Shown: positions 18,599 through 26,792 of the stretch, piece by piece
Layout of the letters: every line of letters starts with the position of its first letter
Position numbering within the stretch: the stretch's first letter is position 1
The notes under the pieces: model-generated
What the model saw: the letters and a program-made list of their open reading frames with translations, nothing else
The model's database searches: none
What the model was told of the DNA's origin: nothing
Translations under genes and position numbers: made by a program
Assembly (NCBI GenBank): GCA_904419745.1
Contig: CAJFSS010000010.1
Location: forward strand, 1-64,000
DNA: 64,000 nucleotides
Direction: 5' to 3'
DNA from: Candidatus Pseudoruminococcus merdavium
Lineage (GTDB): Bacteria > Bacillota > Clostridia > Oscillospirales > Ruminococcaceae

Positions 18599-18701
18599 AG
18601 AAATTTCCTCCATATTACCCAAAAAGCTTCCAATATCCTGTACAGAATCATTATATCAATCTCTGGAAATGAAAAAAAGAGCTAAAATAGCAAAAGAGAG
18701 T

Positions 18702-18729
18702 TTGTTTTTGGGACGGATAATGATATAAT
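18702..18729 (+). promoter_or_regulatory. Predicted promoter of the DivIVA-like gene
   Basis: TTGTTT (18702-18707), a 16-bp spacer and a perfect TATAAT (18724-18729). It lies 32 bp upstream of the ATG. Confidence 0.55.
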
Positions 18730-18761
18730 TACTACAAGAATTCTCCAAAGGGGGCAACGGC

Positions 18762-19436
18762 ATGGCTGAAAATGTAATCTTTCAGACAAAAACATTCGGG
18801 GGCTTTGATAAAAAATCGGTTCTTGAATATATTGATAAAGCGGCAGAACAGGCAAGAAAAAAAGAAGAAGAGTTTGATAGGCAGCTTTCACAGATGCAGC
18901 AAAAAAACCAGGAACTTGAACAGGAAAAGGACGTCCTGACACAACAATTGGAAGATTCGGGAAAAAAGAATGAAGAACTTTCCCAACTGCTGGAGAAAAT
19001 TGAAACGGAACTTTCCGCCTGTAAACAGGATAGAGACGCCCAAAACGAAAAAATGGCACAAGCTGTAAAGCAGAACCTGGAACTCAAAAATGCGCTTTCC
19101 CTCCATAAAGAAAAAAGCCGGAAATATGACGAGATCAGCTCCCGCCTGAGCGAGACAATCCTTCATGCGCAAAAAACGGCAGAAGACATGGTGGAAGAAG
19201 CTAAAGAAGCTGCTGAAAGGATTTCTTCACAATCCAGACAGGATTGTGAAGAAATCCGTCAAAAAATGAAACGCTTTCAAAAAGAGGTTTCAGATCTGAA
19301 ATATTGCATTGGAGAAGCGTTTGCTTCCTTGGACAAACAAATGGTCATGCTCAGCGAAGCAGTGAACAAGGTGGCTGGTACCATGGAAGAGGAAATTCGG
19401 GAAAAAGAGGATGGATCCCCCTCCCCTCTTTGCTGA
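18762..19436 (+). CDS. DivIVA-like coiled-coil protein, probably frameshifted near its end
   Basis: 224-residue, highly charged protein. The N-terminus (TKTFGGFDKKSVLEYIDKA) matches the DivIVA-type lipid-binding motif. A nearly continuous coiled coil follows to about residue 200. Such proteins mark curved membranes or poles in Gram-positive cells and organise division or wall growth. The start is ATG 18762 with AAAGGGGG upstream. The frame ends abruptly at SPSPLC (TGA 19434-19436), just after a C-rich run (CCCCCTCCCC, 19418-19427). In the +1 frame an open segment continues to 19620: FAEPEPIKNPRKANEV, Pro/Lys-rich, ending in a hydrophobic helix-like LFQTFAGLIRELLQ. One lost or gained C would join the two into about 286 residues. 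Confidence 0.8.
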   Translation: MAENVIFQTKTFGGFDKKSVLEYIDKAAEQARKKEEEFDRQLSQMQQKNQELEQEKDVLTQQLEDSGKKNEELSQLLEKIETELSACKQDRDAQNEKMAQAVKQNLELKNALSLHKEKSRKYDEISSRLSETILHAQKTAEDMVEEAKEAAERISSQSRQDCEEIRQKMKRFQKEVSDLKYCIGEAFASLDKQMVMLSEAVNKVAGTMEEEIREKEDGSPSPLC

Positions 19437-19627
19437 ACCGGAACCCATAAAAAATCCACGAAAAGCAAATGAGGTTCCGGAAAAATCCAATGACTGTTCT
19501 CCCAACCCAAAACACTCCGCCACAAAAAAGGTTTATGAAGTCCATAAAACAAAGGACAGGATACGACAGCACGGCCTGTTTCAAACCTTTGCCGGGCTCA
19601 TCCGAGAACTACTCCAATGAGTCTGCC

Positions 19628-19680
19628 ATTCCCGCTTTTGTCTGGCTAAAACCGGCGAGAGCGGGAATCTCTGCTTTTTT
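19628..19680 (+). terminator. Terminator after the DivIVA-like gene
   Basis: ATTCCCGCT pairs with AGCGGGAAT (9 bp) around a longer loop, followed by a CTCTGCTTTTTT tract. It lies 8 nt after the stop of the shifted frame at 19620, which supports the idea that 19620 was the true gene end. Confidence 0.75.
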
Positions 19681-19752
19681 ATCCAATTGTATTCATGCAA
19701 TTCCTATCTTGGCTATTCAATTGCTACTTTCACAGAATGGGGTCACATATGT

Positions 19753-21648
19753 ATGAAAAAACTACACCGGGTTTTCTCTACCACTGGATTAATACTCTGG
19801 GACATCCTGTCGGCAGTGCTTTCTGTATACGGCGGATTCCGCCTGAAATTCGGTGTATATCCCTCCATGCCTGCCCATTTTGCCAGAAGCCTCCTGCTTT
19901 ATATGGCGGTCATTGCGGGCATGATTATCCTCGGCAATTTGTTGTTTGATTGCTACAATACCCTATGGAAATATGTTGGCGTATCTGAATTTTTTCGGTT
20001 GGCCTGCTCTGTAGGTACCATCTGCGTCGTCATTTTGCTGCTTGACCGTATTTTTCTGCTTCGGCTTCCTGCAACTGTTGTGGTCATTATGTCCGCATTT
20101 TTGCTTCTCTTTACTGCGTTCGGACGACTGGTAGCTTATTTTTTCCAGATGATCCATGTCAAATTCATTACCTGGAGACAAAAGGAAACAAAACGTGTTT
20201 TAATTTATGGGGCAGGTTCCGTCGGATCCCATCTTGTTCAAGAACTCAAATCCGACCCGGACATGAAACGGAAACCGGTCGCCATTATTGACGACGACCT
20301 TGGAATGAAAGGGGTCCGTATCAATGGCGTTAAAGTGGTTGGTCCCCGAAAAGAACTCGAAGAAGCGATCCAGGATTACCATGTCAAGGAGGTAATCCTA
20401 GCTATTAACCATGTCAGTCAGGACTTTGTTGCGCAGCTTGTCCGTGACTGTGCGGATTTGGGATGTCCTGTGATGCGATATGGCGTTATGGATGATATGA
20501 AAGAGAAGAGCCTGGAAAATGCCAGACTTGCCACAATACATTTGGAAGATCTGCTTCGGCGTGACAGTATTACACTCAATATGGATGCTGTGCGGGATTT
20601 TATCAAAGACAAGACCGTGCTGGTCACTGGCGGAGCAGGCTCCATTGGCTCTGAGCTGTGCCGACAGGCCCTAAAATTTGGGGCAAAAAAACTGATCATC
20701 TTTGATTTTAATGAAAACGGCCTGTTTGATATTGACAATGAATTTAAAAAAAGTTTTCCAAAGGCAGATTATGAAACGGTACTCGGCTCGATCCGGGACA
20801 GGGCAAGGTTGGAAAATGTCTTTCATACCTATAATCCACAGGTCGTTTTTCATGCGGCGGCGCATAAACATGTACCTATGATGGAGCTAAATCCGCGCGA
20901 AGCGGTAAAAAACAATGTTTTCGGCACCATCAACACCGCTTATACGGCCATGAAATTCCATGCAGAAAAATTTATTCTCATTTCCACTGACAAGGCAGTC
21001 AATCCCACCAATATCATGGGGGCTTCCAAACGGATCGCAGAGCTTGCCATTCAGCGGTTGGAAGGTAAATCCAACACCAGTTTTGCGGCGGTACGTTTTG
21101 GCAATGTGCTCGGCTCCAACGGGAGTGTGGTTCCCTTTTTCCGCAAACAGATTGAAGAGGGCGGCCCAGTGACCGTAACTCATCCGGATATGCGTCGTTA
21201 CTTTATGACGATTCCAGAAGCTGTCCAGCTGGTGATGGAAGCGGGGGCCATGGCTTCCGGCGGCGAGATCTTTGTGCTTGATATGGGCGATCCGGTACGC
21301 ATTTATGATCTTGCCTGCGACATGATTCGGCTCATGGGACTGCAGCCGGAACGGGATATCAAAATTGTCTATACTGGCCTGCGCCCGGGAGAAAAACTCT
21401 TCGAAGAACTCAGCCTACAAGAAGAAGATGTCACTAAAACAAACAACAGTAAAATTTATATCTGTGCCCCAGTCAAAGAGGATTTTGACAATTTTGCTCA
21501 TCAACTTGGGAAACTGCGGGATGCCCTAATCGACCAGAATAATGAAGAGCTTTTTCAGGCCGTCGGGGAAATTGTCTCCACCTTTCACCACAAGCCCCTA
21601 CCGGATAAAACAAAGGATTCCCCCAACAAAAGCAAAAAACAGATTTAA
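19753..21648 (+). CDS. Membrane-bound nucleotide-sugar 4,6-dehydratase/epimerase (CapD/WbpM-like)
   Basis: 631-residue polysaccharide biosynthesis protein. Four transmembrane helices occupy about residues 8-140. A first Rossmann domain follows (VLIYGAGSVGSHLVQEL). The catalytic SDR domain starts near residue 295 (VLVTGGAGSIGSELCRQ). It contains VFHAAAHKHVP and STDKAVNPTNIMGASKR, signatures of the UDP-GlcNAc 4,6-dehydratase/C6-dehydratase group. The enzyme would make a 4-keto-6-deoxy UDP-sugar at the membrane for rare amino sugars. The start ATG 19753 has a modest GGGG at 9 nt; an in-frame ATG at 19687 lacks a ribosome site. First gene of a five-gene glycan operon. Confidence 0.92.
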   Translation: MKKLHRVFSTTGLILWDILSAVLSVYGGFRLKFGVYPSMPAHFARSLLLYMAVIAGMIILGNLLFDCYNTLWKYVGVSEFFRLACSVGTICVVILLLDRIFLLRLPATVVVIMSAFLLLFTAFGRLVAYFFQMIHVKFITWRQKETKRVLIYGAGSVGSHLVQELKSDPDMKRKPVAIIDDDLGMKGVRINGVKVVGPRKELEEAIQDYHVKEVILAINHVSQDFVAQLVRDCADLGCPVMRYGVMDDMKEKSLENARLATIHLEDLLRRDSITLNMDAVRDFIKDKTVLVTGGAGSIGSELCRQALKFGAKKLIIFDFNENGLFDIDNEFKKSFPKADYETVLGSIRDRARLENVFHTYNPQVVFHAAAHKHVPMMELNPREAVKNNVFGTINTAYTAMKFHAEKFILISTDKAVNPTNIMGASKRIAELAIQRLEGKSNTSFAAVRFGNVLGSNGSVVPFFRKQIEEGGPVTVTHPDMRRYFMTIPEAVQLVMEAGAMASGGEIFVLDMGDPVRIYDLACDMIRLMGLQPERDIKIVYTGLRPGEKLFEELSLQEEDVTKTNNSKIYICAPVKEDFDNFAHQLGKLRDALIDQNNEELFQAVGEIVSTFHHKPLPDKTKDSPNKSKKQI

Positions 21649-21705
21649 ACACCACAGCTTGCAATTATTAAAACAAAAGACTCGCTTATGGGAGGGAGAA
21701 CGCCA

Positions 21706-22413
21706 ATGCTACTTCCAAAATATGAACAGCTCCCGCCAAATTTGCAGATACCGGAAGTCAAACCCTATTATGACTCCTTAAAACACAAACAGGGCCAGCT
21801 ACTGTGCAAACGCCTGTTTGATCTATTTGCCGCACTGGTTTTGCTCATCCTACTCAGCCCACTTTTCCTTGGGGTTGCCATTTGGATAAAATGTGATTCC
21901 AGTGGCCCGGTATTTTTCCGCCAAACACGAATCACCCAATTTGGAAAACCGTTTTGCATCTTAAAATTTCGCACAATGGTTGAAAATGCCCCTCTACTGG
22001 GAGCACAGGTCACTTCCAAGGAAGACGTCCGGGTAACAAAAAGCGGAAAAATTCTCCGCAGTTTCCGCCTGGATGAACTCCCCCAGCTGCTCAACATCCT
22101 GTCCGGGAAGATGTCCCTGGTTGGCGTCCGCCCGGAGGTTCCCTATTATGTCCGGAAATATACTCCTGAAATGATGGCCACCCTGTTGCTCCCGGCTGGC
22201 GTTACTTCCCCGGCAAGCATTGCCTTTGCCAGGGAAGCAGAACTGTTAACCCATACGGATAACCTGGAAACCACTTACATACAACAGATCCTTCCTCAAA
22301 AAATGGCGCAAAATCTCAATTATCTGAAAAAGTTTTCATTTTTCAGCGACATGCAAATTTTATGGGATACCGTTCAGGCGGTGTTTTTCCCCAGAAAGGA
22401 GAAAGGGATATGA
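21706..22413 (+). CDS. Undecaprenyl-phosphate sugar phosphotransferase (PglC-type)
   Basis: 235-residue monotopic phosphoglycosyl transferase that puts the first sugar-1-phosphate on undecaprenyl phosphate at the inner membrane face. It has one hydrophobic re-entrant segment (LFDLFAALVLLILLSPLFLG). Family motifs follow: PVFFRQTRITQFGKPFCI, KFRTMVENA, then the SFRLDELPQLLNILSGKMSL/VGVRPE block. The start is ATG 21706 with GGGAGGGAG upstream. Its stop overlaps the next ATG (ATGA, 22410-22413). The likely substrate is the UDP-sugar made by the preceding dehydratase line. Confidence 0.93.
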   Translation: MLLPKYEQLPPNLQIPEVKPYYDSLKHKQGQLLCKRLFDLFAALVLLILLSPLFLGVAIWIKCDSSGPVFFRQTRITQFGKPFCILKFRTMVENAPLLGAQVTSKEDVRVTKSGKILRSFRLDELPQLLNILSGKMSLVGVRPEVPYYVRKYTPEMMATLLLPAGVTSPASIAFAREAELLTHTDNLETTYIQQILPQKMAQNLNYLKKFSFFSDMQILWDTVQAVFFPRKEKGI

Positions 22414-23423
22414 ACTACACGCCCTTTGTGTCCATCATTATCCCCGTGCGCAATGAACAAAACTATCTGGACGCCTGTATCCGCTCGATTTTGGAACAGG
22501 ACTATCCCCACGAGCACATGGAGGTATTTTTTGTAGATGGGCAATCCACGGATTCTACCCGTTGTATTCTGGCCCAGTACCAAAACCGGTTTCCTCCCCT
22601 TTTTCATATCCTGGACAATCCTCACCATACCGTACCCTATGCTATGAATCGCGGCATTCGCGCCAGTAAGGGGGAGTTTATTATCCGGCTGGATGCACAC
22701 GCCGAATACGCCAAAGATTACATCTCCCAATGCGTACGGTATCTTCAACAGACTGATGCGGATAATGTCGGCGGTGCCGTTATTACCAAAAGCAAGGGAT
22801 TCATGGGAGGTGCAATCGCCCAAATGCTCTCCTCTCCATTTGGGGTGGGCAATTCCGCCTTCCGCACCAACGGCAAAGACGGCTATGTTGATACTGTTCC
22901 CTTCGGTGCTTTCCGACGGGAGGTTTTTGACAAATACGGGTACTATGATGAAAGGCTGACCCGCAACCAGGATAACGAGATGAACTACCGTATCCGTAAG
23001 GGAGGCGGAAAAATCCTGATGAGCCATGATATCCAGCTCTCCTATTATTGCCGAAACACTCTCAGGGGAATCCTAAAAATGGGAGTTCAGAATGGAAAGT
23101 GGAATATTATCACGCTTTTTCTCTGTCCTGGCGCTATGTCTCTGCGGCATTTTGTTCCTTTTTTCTTTGTTTTTTCCCTGATCACATTGCCCCTGCTCGG
23201 TATGATTTGCCCTCTCTTTTGGTGGCTCCTTTCCGTGGAGGGTTGTTGCTATTTCTTGCTTGACCTTTTTTGTTCCATTCGTTGCGCTTTCAAAAGCAGG
23301 GGGGGATATTTCCCTCTGCTGCTCGTATTGTTCCCATTGTTTCACATCAGTTATGGACTTGGCTCCTTTGCCGGGTTCCTTGTATTGCCCAAAATCTTAT
23401 CGAAAGGACGGAAATCCACATGA
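22410..23423 (+). CDS. Glycosyltransferase family 2 (ExoA-like)
   Basis: 337-residue inverting glycosyltransferase of the GT-A fold. It starts FVSIIIPVRNEQNYLD, with FFVDGQSTDST and the donor-binding IRLDAHAEY (D-x-H in place of DxD). A mid-domain RNQDNEMNYRIRKGGGK follows. Two or three C-terminal transmembrane helices (FVPFFFVFSLITLPLLG and following) anchor it to the membrane, as in ExoA-type enzymes. It is translationally coupled at both ends: ATG 22410 overlaps the previous stop, and its own TGA overlaps the next ATG (23420-23423). It adds a sugar to the lipid-linked glycan. Confidence 0.9.
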   Translation: MNYTPFVSIIIPVRNEQNYLDACIRSILEQDYPHEHMEVFFVDGQSTDSTRCILAQYQNRFPPLFHILDNPHHTVPYAMNRGIRASKGEFIIRLDAHAEYAKDYISQCVRYLQQTDADNVGGAVITKSKGFMGGAIAQMLSSPFGVGNSAFRTNGKDGYVDTVPFGAFRREVFDKYGYYDERLTRNQDNEMNYRIRKGGGKILMSHDIQLSYYCRNTLRGILKMGVQNGKWNIITLFLCPGAMSLRHFVPFFFVFSLITLPLLGMICPLFWWLLSVEGCCYFLLDLFCSIRCAFKSRGGYFPLLLVLFPLFHISYGLGSFAGFLVLPKILSKGRKST

Positions 23424-24739
23424 GCTTATACGAACAACTAAAAAAACGGAATGAAAAAATTTCCGTAGTCGGCCTGGGCTATGTTGGGCTTCCCCTGGCA
23501 ATTGCCTTTGCCAAATACATGGATGTTATTGGGTTTGATATCAATAAAAAAAAGATTGACCGCTATCTCCACGGTCAGGACCCCACCGGCGAAGTAGGAA
23601 ATCGGGCAATCTGTTCCAGCACTGTGGAGTTTACCGCTGACGAATCCGCCTTACGGCGGGCACGTTTTCACATTGTTGCTGTGCCTACTCCAATCAATTC
23701 TGACAAGACGCCGGACTTATCTCCAGTGGAACAGGCAAGTACCCTAGTTGGCCGTAATCTGCTCCCTGGTTCTATTGTCGTATATGAGTCGACTGTCTAT
23801 CCCGGAGTCACAGAGGACATTTGTGTGCCGATTTTGGAACGGGAATCCGGCCTTTGTTGTGGAAAAGATTTTACTATTGGTTATTCGCCGGAAAGAATCA
23901 ACCCTGGGGATAAAATTCATCGTCTGCAGACTATCCAAAAAATTGTTTCCGCAATGGATTCTGATACCCTGGAAGAAATTGCACAGGTGTATGGCCTTAT
24001 TATTGAGGCAGGCGTTCACCGGGTCAGCAATATCAAAACCGCAGAGGCGGCAAAAGTCGTAGAAAACAGCCAGAGGGATATCAACATTGCCTTTATGAAT
24101 GAACTGGCCATGGTCTTTGATCGCATGGGGATTGACACAAAAGAAGTCATTGAAGCAATGAACACCAAATGGAATGCACTGGGATTTTACCCCGGCCTTG
24201 TGGGTGGACACTGTATTGGAGTTGATCCCTATTATTTTGTCTATCAAGCAGAACGGCTGGGATACCATTCCCAGATTGTACTGGCAGGGCGGAAAATCAA
24301 CGATTCTATGGGGACTTTTGTCGCTGATGCAGCCATCAAACAGATGGTACTGGCAGAAAAAACAGTACGTCGAGCAAAGGTAGCTGTTCTTGGCCTAACA
24401 TTTAAGGAAAACTGCGCGGATATCCGCAATTCCAGAGTAGTGGATATCATCGAAAGGCTCAAAGAATATGGCATCATACCCTTTATCACCGATCCGATTG
24501 CCGACTCGGAAGAAGTCCTTCGGGATTATCAAATCCCCCTCACCCCCCTGGAAGAGATTCAGGGGATGGACTGTATCATTGTTGCAGTCGCCCATCGGGA
24601 ATACCGTTCGTTTTCCAAAGAAAATCTGGACAGGCTTTTTGCTTCCCTCCCGCCTAATCAAAGAGTCCTGATTGATGTAAAAAGCATTTATGATAAGTCA
24701 GAAATGGAGCGTATGGGATATGCCTACTGGCGGCTATAA
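23420..24739 (+). CDS. Nucleotide-sugar dehydrogenase (UDP-HexNAc 6-dehydrogenase, TviB/WbpO-like)
   Basis: 439-residue NAD-dependent dehydrogenase that oxidises the C6 hydroxyl of a UDP-sugar to a uronic acid in two steps. It has the N-terminal Rossmann loop ISVVGLGYVGLPLAIAFAK, the middle helical dimerisation domain (TAEAAKVVENSQRDINIAFM) and the catalytic Cys in GGHCIGVDPYYF. The C-terminal UDP-binding domain (VLGLTFKENCADIRNSRV) completes it. These features fit the WbpA/WbpO/TviB branch, giving a HexNAcA. ATG 23420 overlaps the preceding stop. It implies an acidic sugar in the product. Confidence 0.93.
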   Translation: MSLYEQLKKRNEKISVVGLGYVGLPLAIAFAKYMDVIGFDINKKKIDRYLHGQDPTGEVGNRAICSSTVEFTADESALRRARFHIVAVPTPINSDKTPDLSPVEQASTLVGRNLLPGSIVVYESTVYPGVTEDICVPILERESGLCCGKDFTIGYSPERINPGDKIHRLQTIQKIVSAMDSDTLEEIAQVYGLIIEAGVHRVSNIKTAEAAKVVENSQRDINIAFMNELAMVFDRMGIDTKEVIEAMNTKWNALGFYPGLVGGHCIGVDPYYFVYQAERLGYHSQIVLAGRKINDSMGTFVADAAIKQMVLAEKTVRRAKVAVLGLTFKENCADIRNSRVVDIIERLKEYGIIPFITDPIADSEEVLRDYQIPLTPLEEIQGMDCIIVAVAHREYRSFSKENLDRLFASLPPNQRVLIDVKSIYDKSEMERMGYAYWRL

Positions 24740-24751
24740 GGAGGAAGTATG

Positions 24752-25795
24752 ATGGCCTATCGAGTTGGAATCTGCGGGCATTTTGGAGGACAGCAAACTT
24801 TTTTAGACGGGCAGACGGTCAAAACAAAGGTGATTTTCCAAGCCCTGTGCCAAAAATATGGGGAAAATTCCGTTATTAAAGTGGACACCTATGGATACAA
24901 GCGCCACCCCTTACGACTTTTCCGCCAGATACGAAAAATGGTGTGCAGCTGTAAAGATGTTCTGATACTCCCAGCACAAAACGGAGTAAAAGTGTTGTTT
25001 CCCCTTTTTGCATTCTTGAACAAAAAAGGGAATTGTAATTTACATGACATCGCGATTGGCGGGTGGCTTCCAGGCATGCTGCGCGCACATGACGGGCTGC
25101 GCCAGAAAGCTGGAACATTGGAGACTATTTTTGTAGAAAGCCATCGCATGGCAGAAGAACTCCACCGGCTTCATCTGGACAATGCCGTTGTTTTGCCAAA
25201 CTGCAAACCCCTCTCCATCGCATCCGTGCAACACCAGCCTTCTTTTAAACATCCTCCCTTTCCTCTGTGTACGTTTTCCCGAATATCCCGAGAAAAAGGT
25301 ATCACGGACGCCATACAGGCTGTGAAAAAAATCAATCATAAAATGGGAAAAACAGTCTTTACACTCACCATCTATGGACAGGTGGACGATGGATACCAAC
25401 AGGAATTTGACAATTTAAAAAAAGAGTTTGATCGCACTATTTGTTATGGTGGAGAAATCCCCTATGAACAGGGTTCTCTGATTGTCGGACAGTATTTTGC
25501 CCTGCTGTTCCCTACACGCTATCCTACGGAGGGGATCCCCGGTACCATCCTGGACGCCTATGCAGGGGGGACTCCTGTCCTTGCTGCTGAATGGGAAAAT
25601 GCACGGGAAATCATTGAAGATGGCAAAACCGGTTGGCTCTATCCCCTTGGAAATACCCAGGCATTGGAAAACAAGCTGTATGAACTGCTGGAACATCCGG
25701 AAATGTTCACTGAAATGCGGGAAAAATGCCTTTTAAAAGCAGAAAATTATCAGGCAGATAAAGTGTTGGACATTTTGTTCCAACAGTTAGAATAG
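24752..25795 (+). CDS. Glycosyltransferase family 4 (GT-B fold)
   Basis: 347-residue retaining glycosyltransferase. The N-terminal acceptor domain begins YRVGICGHFGGQQ. The C-terminal donor domain shows CTFSRISREKGITDAIQAVK, LTIYGQVDDGY and FPTRYPTEGIPGTILDAYAGGTPV, the E-x7-E region of the family. I chose the second ATG (24752), 7 nt after GGAGG; the first (24749) is only 4 nt away. Last gene of the glycan operon, followed by a strong terminator. No flippase or polymerase gene lies in the operon. Confidence 0.9.
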   Translation: MAYRVGICGHFGGQQTFLDGQTVKTKVIFQALCQKYGENSVIKVDTYGYKRHPLRLFRQIRKMVCSCKDVLILPAQNGVKVLFPLFAFLNKKGNCNLHDIAIGGWLPGMLRAHDGLRQKAGTLETIFVESHRMAEELHRLHLDNAVVLPNCKPLSIASVQHQPSFKHPPFPLCTFSRISREKGITDAIQAVKKINHKMGKTVFTLTIYGQVDDGYQQEFDNLKKEFDRTICYGGEIPYEQGSLIVGQYFALLFPTRYPTEGIPGTILDAYAGGTPVLAAEWENAREIIEDGKTGWLYPLGNTQALENKLYELLEHPEMFTEMREKCLLKAENYQADKVLDILFQQLE

Positions 25796-25799
25796 TACG

Positions 25800-25843
25800 C
25801 AACAGGCCCTTTACCCATCCTAGGCAAAGGGCCTGTTGTTTTT
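25800..25843 (+). terminator. Terminator of the glycan operon
   Basis: AACAGGCCCTTT pairs with AAAGGGCCTGTT (12 bp), followed by GTTTTTAT. Confidence 0.92.
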
Positions 25844-25918
25844 ATATTACCGTATTCTTTTAAAATCATTTTTGATATCCTAAAAATATTCTATAGGATC
25901 ACGAATTTCCGGCCTTTA

Positions 25919-26344
25919 TCATCTTATCACTCCCTCTCCACCCATTAGTAGGGTCATCTCTTTGATCCGTTCCAAGGGGAAAGGAGGAAGGCAGAGAGGT
26001 TTCATGGCAATCGACATCAGCTTCATTGGATTGTCATCTGCGGCAATTCGATTGGAACTCAGGGCGCCGCATCGCCGACAACGATGGACAATTGCCCATT
26101 CCCCGTTTTTCCGTACCCATACGGCAATCGGATCCATAATGCCCCCACAGTCTGCATCCCGATCTCCAGGTTCCCGATCCACATGCAAGCTGGCAAGACA
26201 ATTGGGGCAGTGGTTGCGGTGATCGCTTCCCGCTCCGCCGGAAACGACGGGCCGCCCACATACCTTGCAAGTAAAACTTTCTGTACAAGCATGTGTTTTA
26301 TAATAACCTTTTTCATATTTTTTTCGCTTATTTTCTCTGTTCAT
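25919..26344 (-). CDS. RNHCP domain protein
   Basis: 141-residue protein of the RNHCP family (named after a motif like that in DHRNHCPNCLASLHVD here). Function is not established for the family. Four zinc-type cysteine pairs are visible or partial: CKVCGR, CPNC, and CRRCGAL near residue 90, which is consistent with zinc ribbons. The N-terminus is strongly basic (MNRENKRKKYEKGYYK), suggesting nucleic acid contact. ATG 26344 has AAGGAG upstream. A long structured leader RNA with its own promoter and a terminator ends 61 nt before the ATG, so expression is probably controlled by termination or read-through. Confidence 0.88.
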   Translation of the reverse strand: MNRENKRKKYEKGYYKTHACTESFTCKVCGRPVVSGGAGSDHRNHCPNCLASLHVDREPGDRDADCGGIMDPIAVWVRKNGEWAIVHRCRRCGALSSNRIAADDNPMKLMSIAMKPLCLPPFPLERIKEMTLLMGGEGVIR

Positions 26345-26404
26345 GGAATGACTCCTTATCCTAAATCATGTACAAAATATTGTTTCAAATTATAAAATTT
26401 AGGA

Positions 26405-26663
26405 CAATAAAAAACGGGTGCCCCTGTCTTTCTGGGTCACCCGAAAACCTATTTTACCAAAACAGACAAAAACAAGAGAATCTCCAACACAATAGACAAA
26501 AGTTGGAAAATCCCTCTAAAATGAAAAGGAGTTTGACTGAATCCGCAAAATAAGTACAACAAGAAAACCCATCCCATATTCAAGATGAGAAACTATTCAT
26601 TGTCCTAACTTTAGCGGATTGCCGACATCAACATTCCTCCTTTCATAGTATAGATATATTTTA
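26405..26663 (-). ncRNA. Candidate structured leader RNA or small RNA upstream of the RNHCP gene
   Basis: I do not recognise the class. On the minus strand a promoter (26658-26686) precedes about 255 nt that fold into three parts. First is a long rod: AUGAAAGGAG (26637-26646) pairs with CUCCUUUUCAU (26521-26531), and inside it AUCCGC (26614-26619) pairs with GCGGAU (26541-26546), with further short helices. Second is a hairpin closed by UCCAAC/GUUGGA (26482-26507). Third is a terminator (26408-26443). The rod hides GGAGG and a five-codon frame, ATG TCG GCA ATC CGC TAA, at ideal spacing. It may be a leader peptide attenuator, a riboswitch or a free RNA. These pairings were read by eye, not computed. 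Confidence 0.5.
26408..26443 (-). terminator. Terminator ending the structured leader RNA
   Basis: CGGGTG/CACCCG with an inner CCC/GGG helix is followed by TTTTTTATT on the minus strand only. This fixes the direction of transcription towards the RNHCP gene. Confidence 0.8.
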
Positions 26664-26686
26664 TCATAACAAAACCTTAATTACAA
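26658..26686 (-). promoter_or_regulatory. Predicted promoter of the structured leader RNA
   Basis: TTGTAA (complement of 26681-26686), a 17-bp spacer and TAAAAT (complement of 26658-26663) on the minus strand, in an otherwise AT-rich stretch. Confidence 0.6.
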
Positions 26687-26751
26687 GCATAAAAAATTCT
26701 TTCCTACATGGCTGAAAAATAAATGATGGCATGAATATTTTAAAAACCGTT

Positions 26752-26760
26752 GGACATACT
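26752..26760 (+). promoter_or_regulatory. Possible sigma-F -10 element of spoIIR
   Basis: GGACATACT matches the sigma-F -10 consensus GGNNANANT exactly and lies 32 bp upstream of the spoIIR ATG. A -35-like GCATG/GAATA lies 14-18 bp upstream, which is not ideal spacing. spoIIR is a known forespore sigma-F target, which supports the call. Confidence 0.5.
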
Positions 26761-26792
26761 CTTGTCAACGACATCAAAGGAGTATACCAATT

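Noticed and set aside
26408-26663. T-box riboswitch for the RNHCP gene
   Set aside because: No T-box bulge sequence (UGGN within AGGGUGGNACCGCG), no specifier-loop arrangement and no antiterminator with that core were found.
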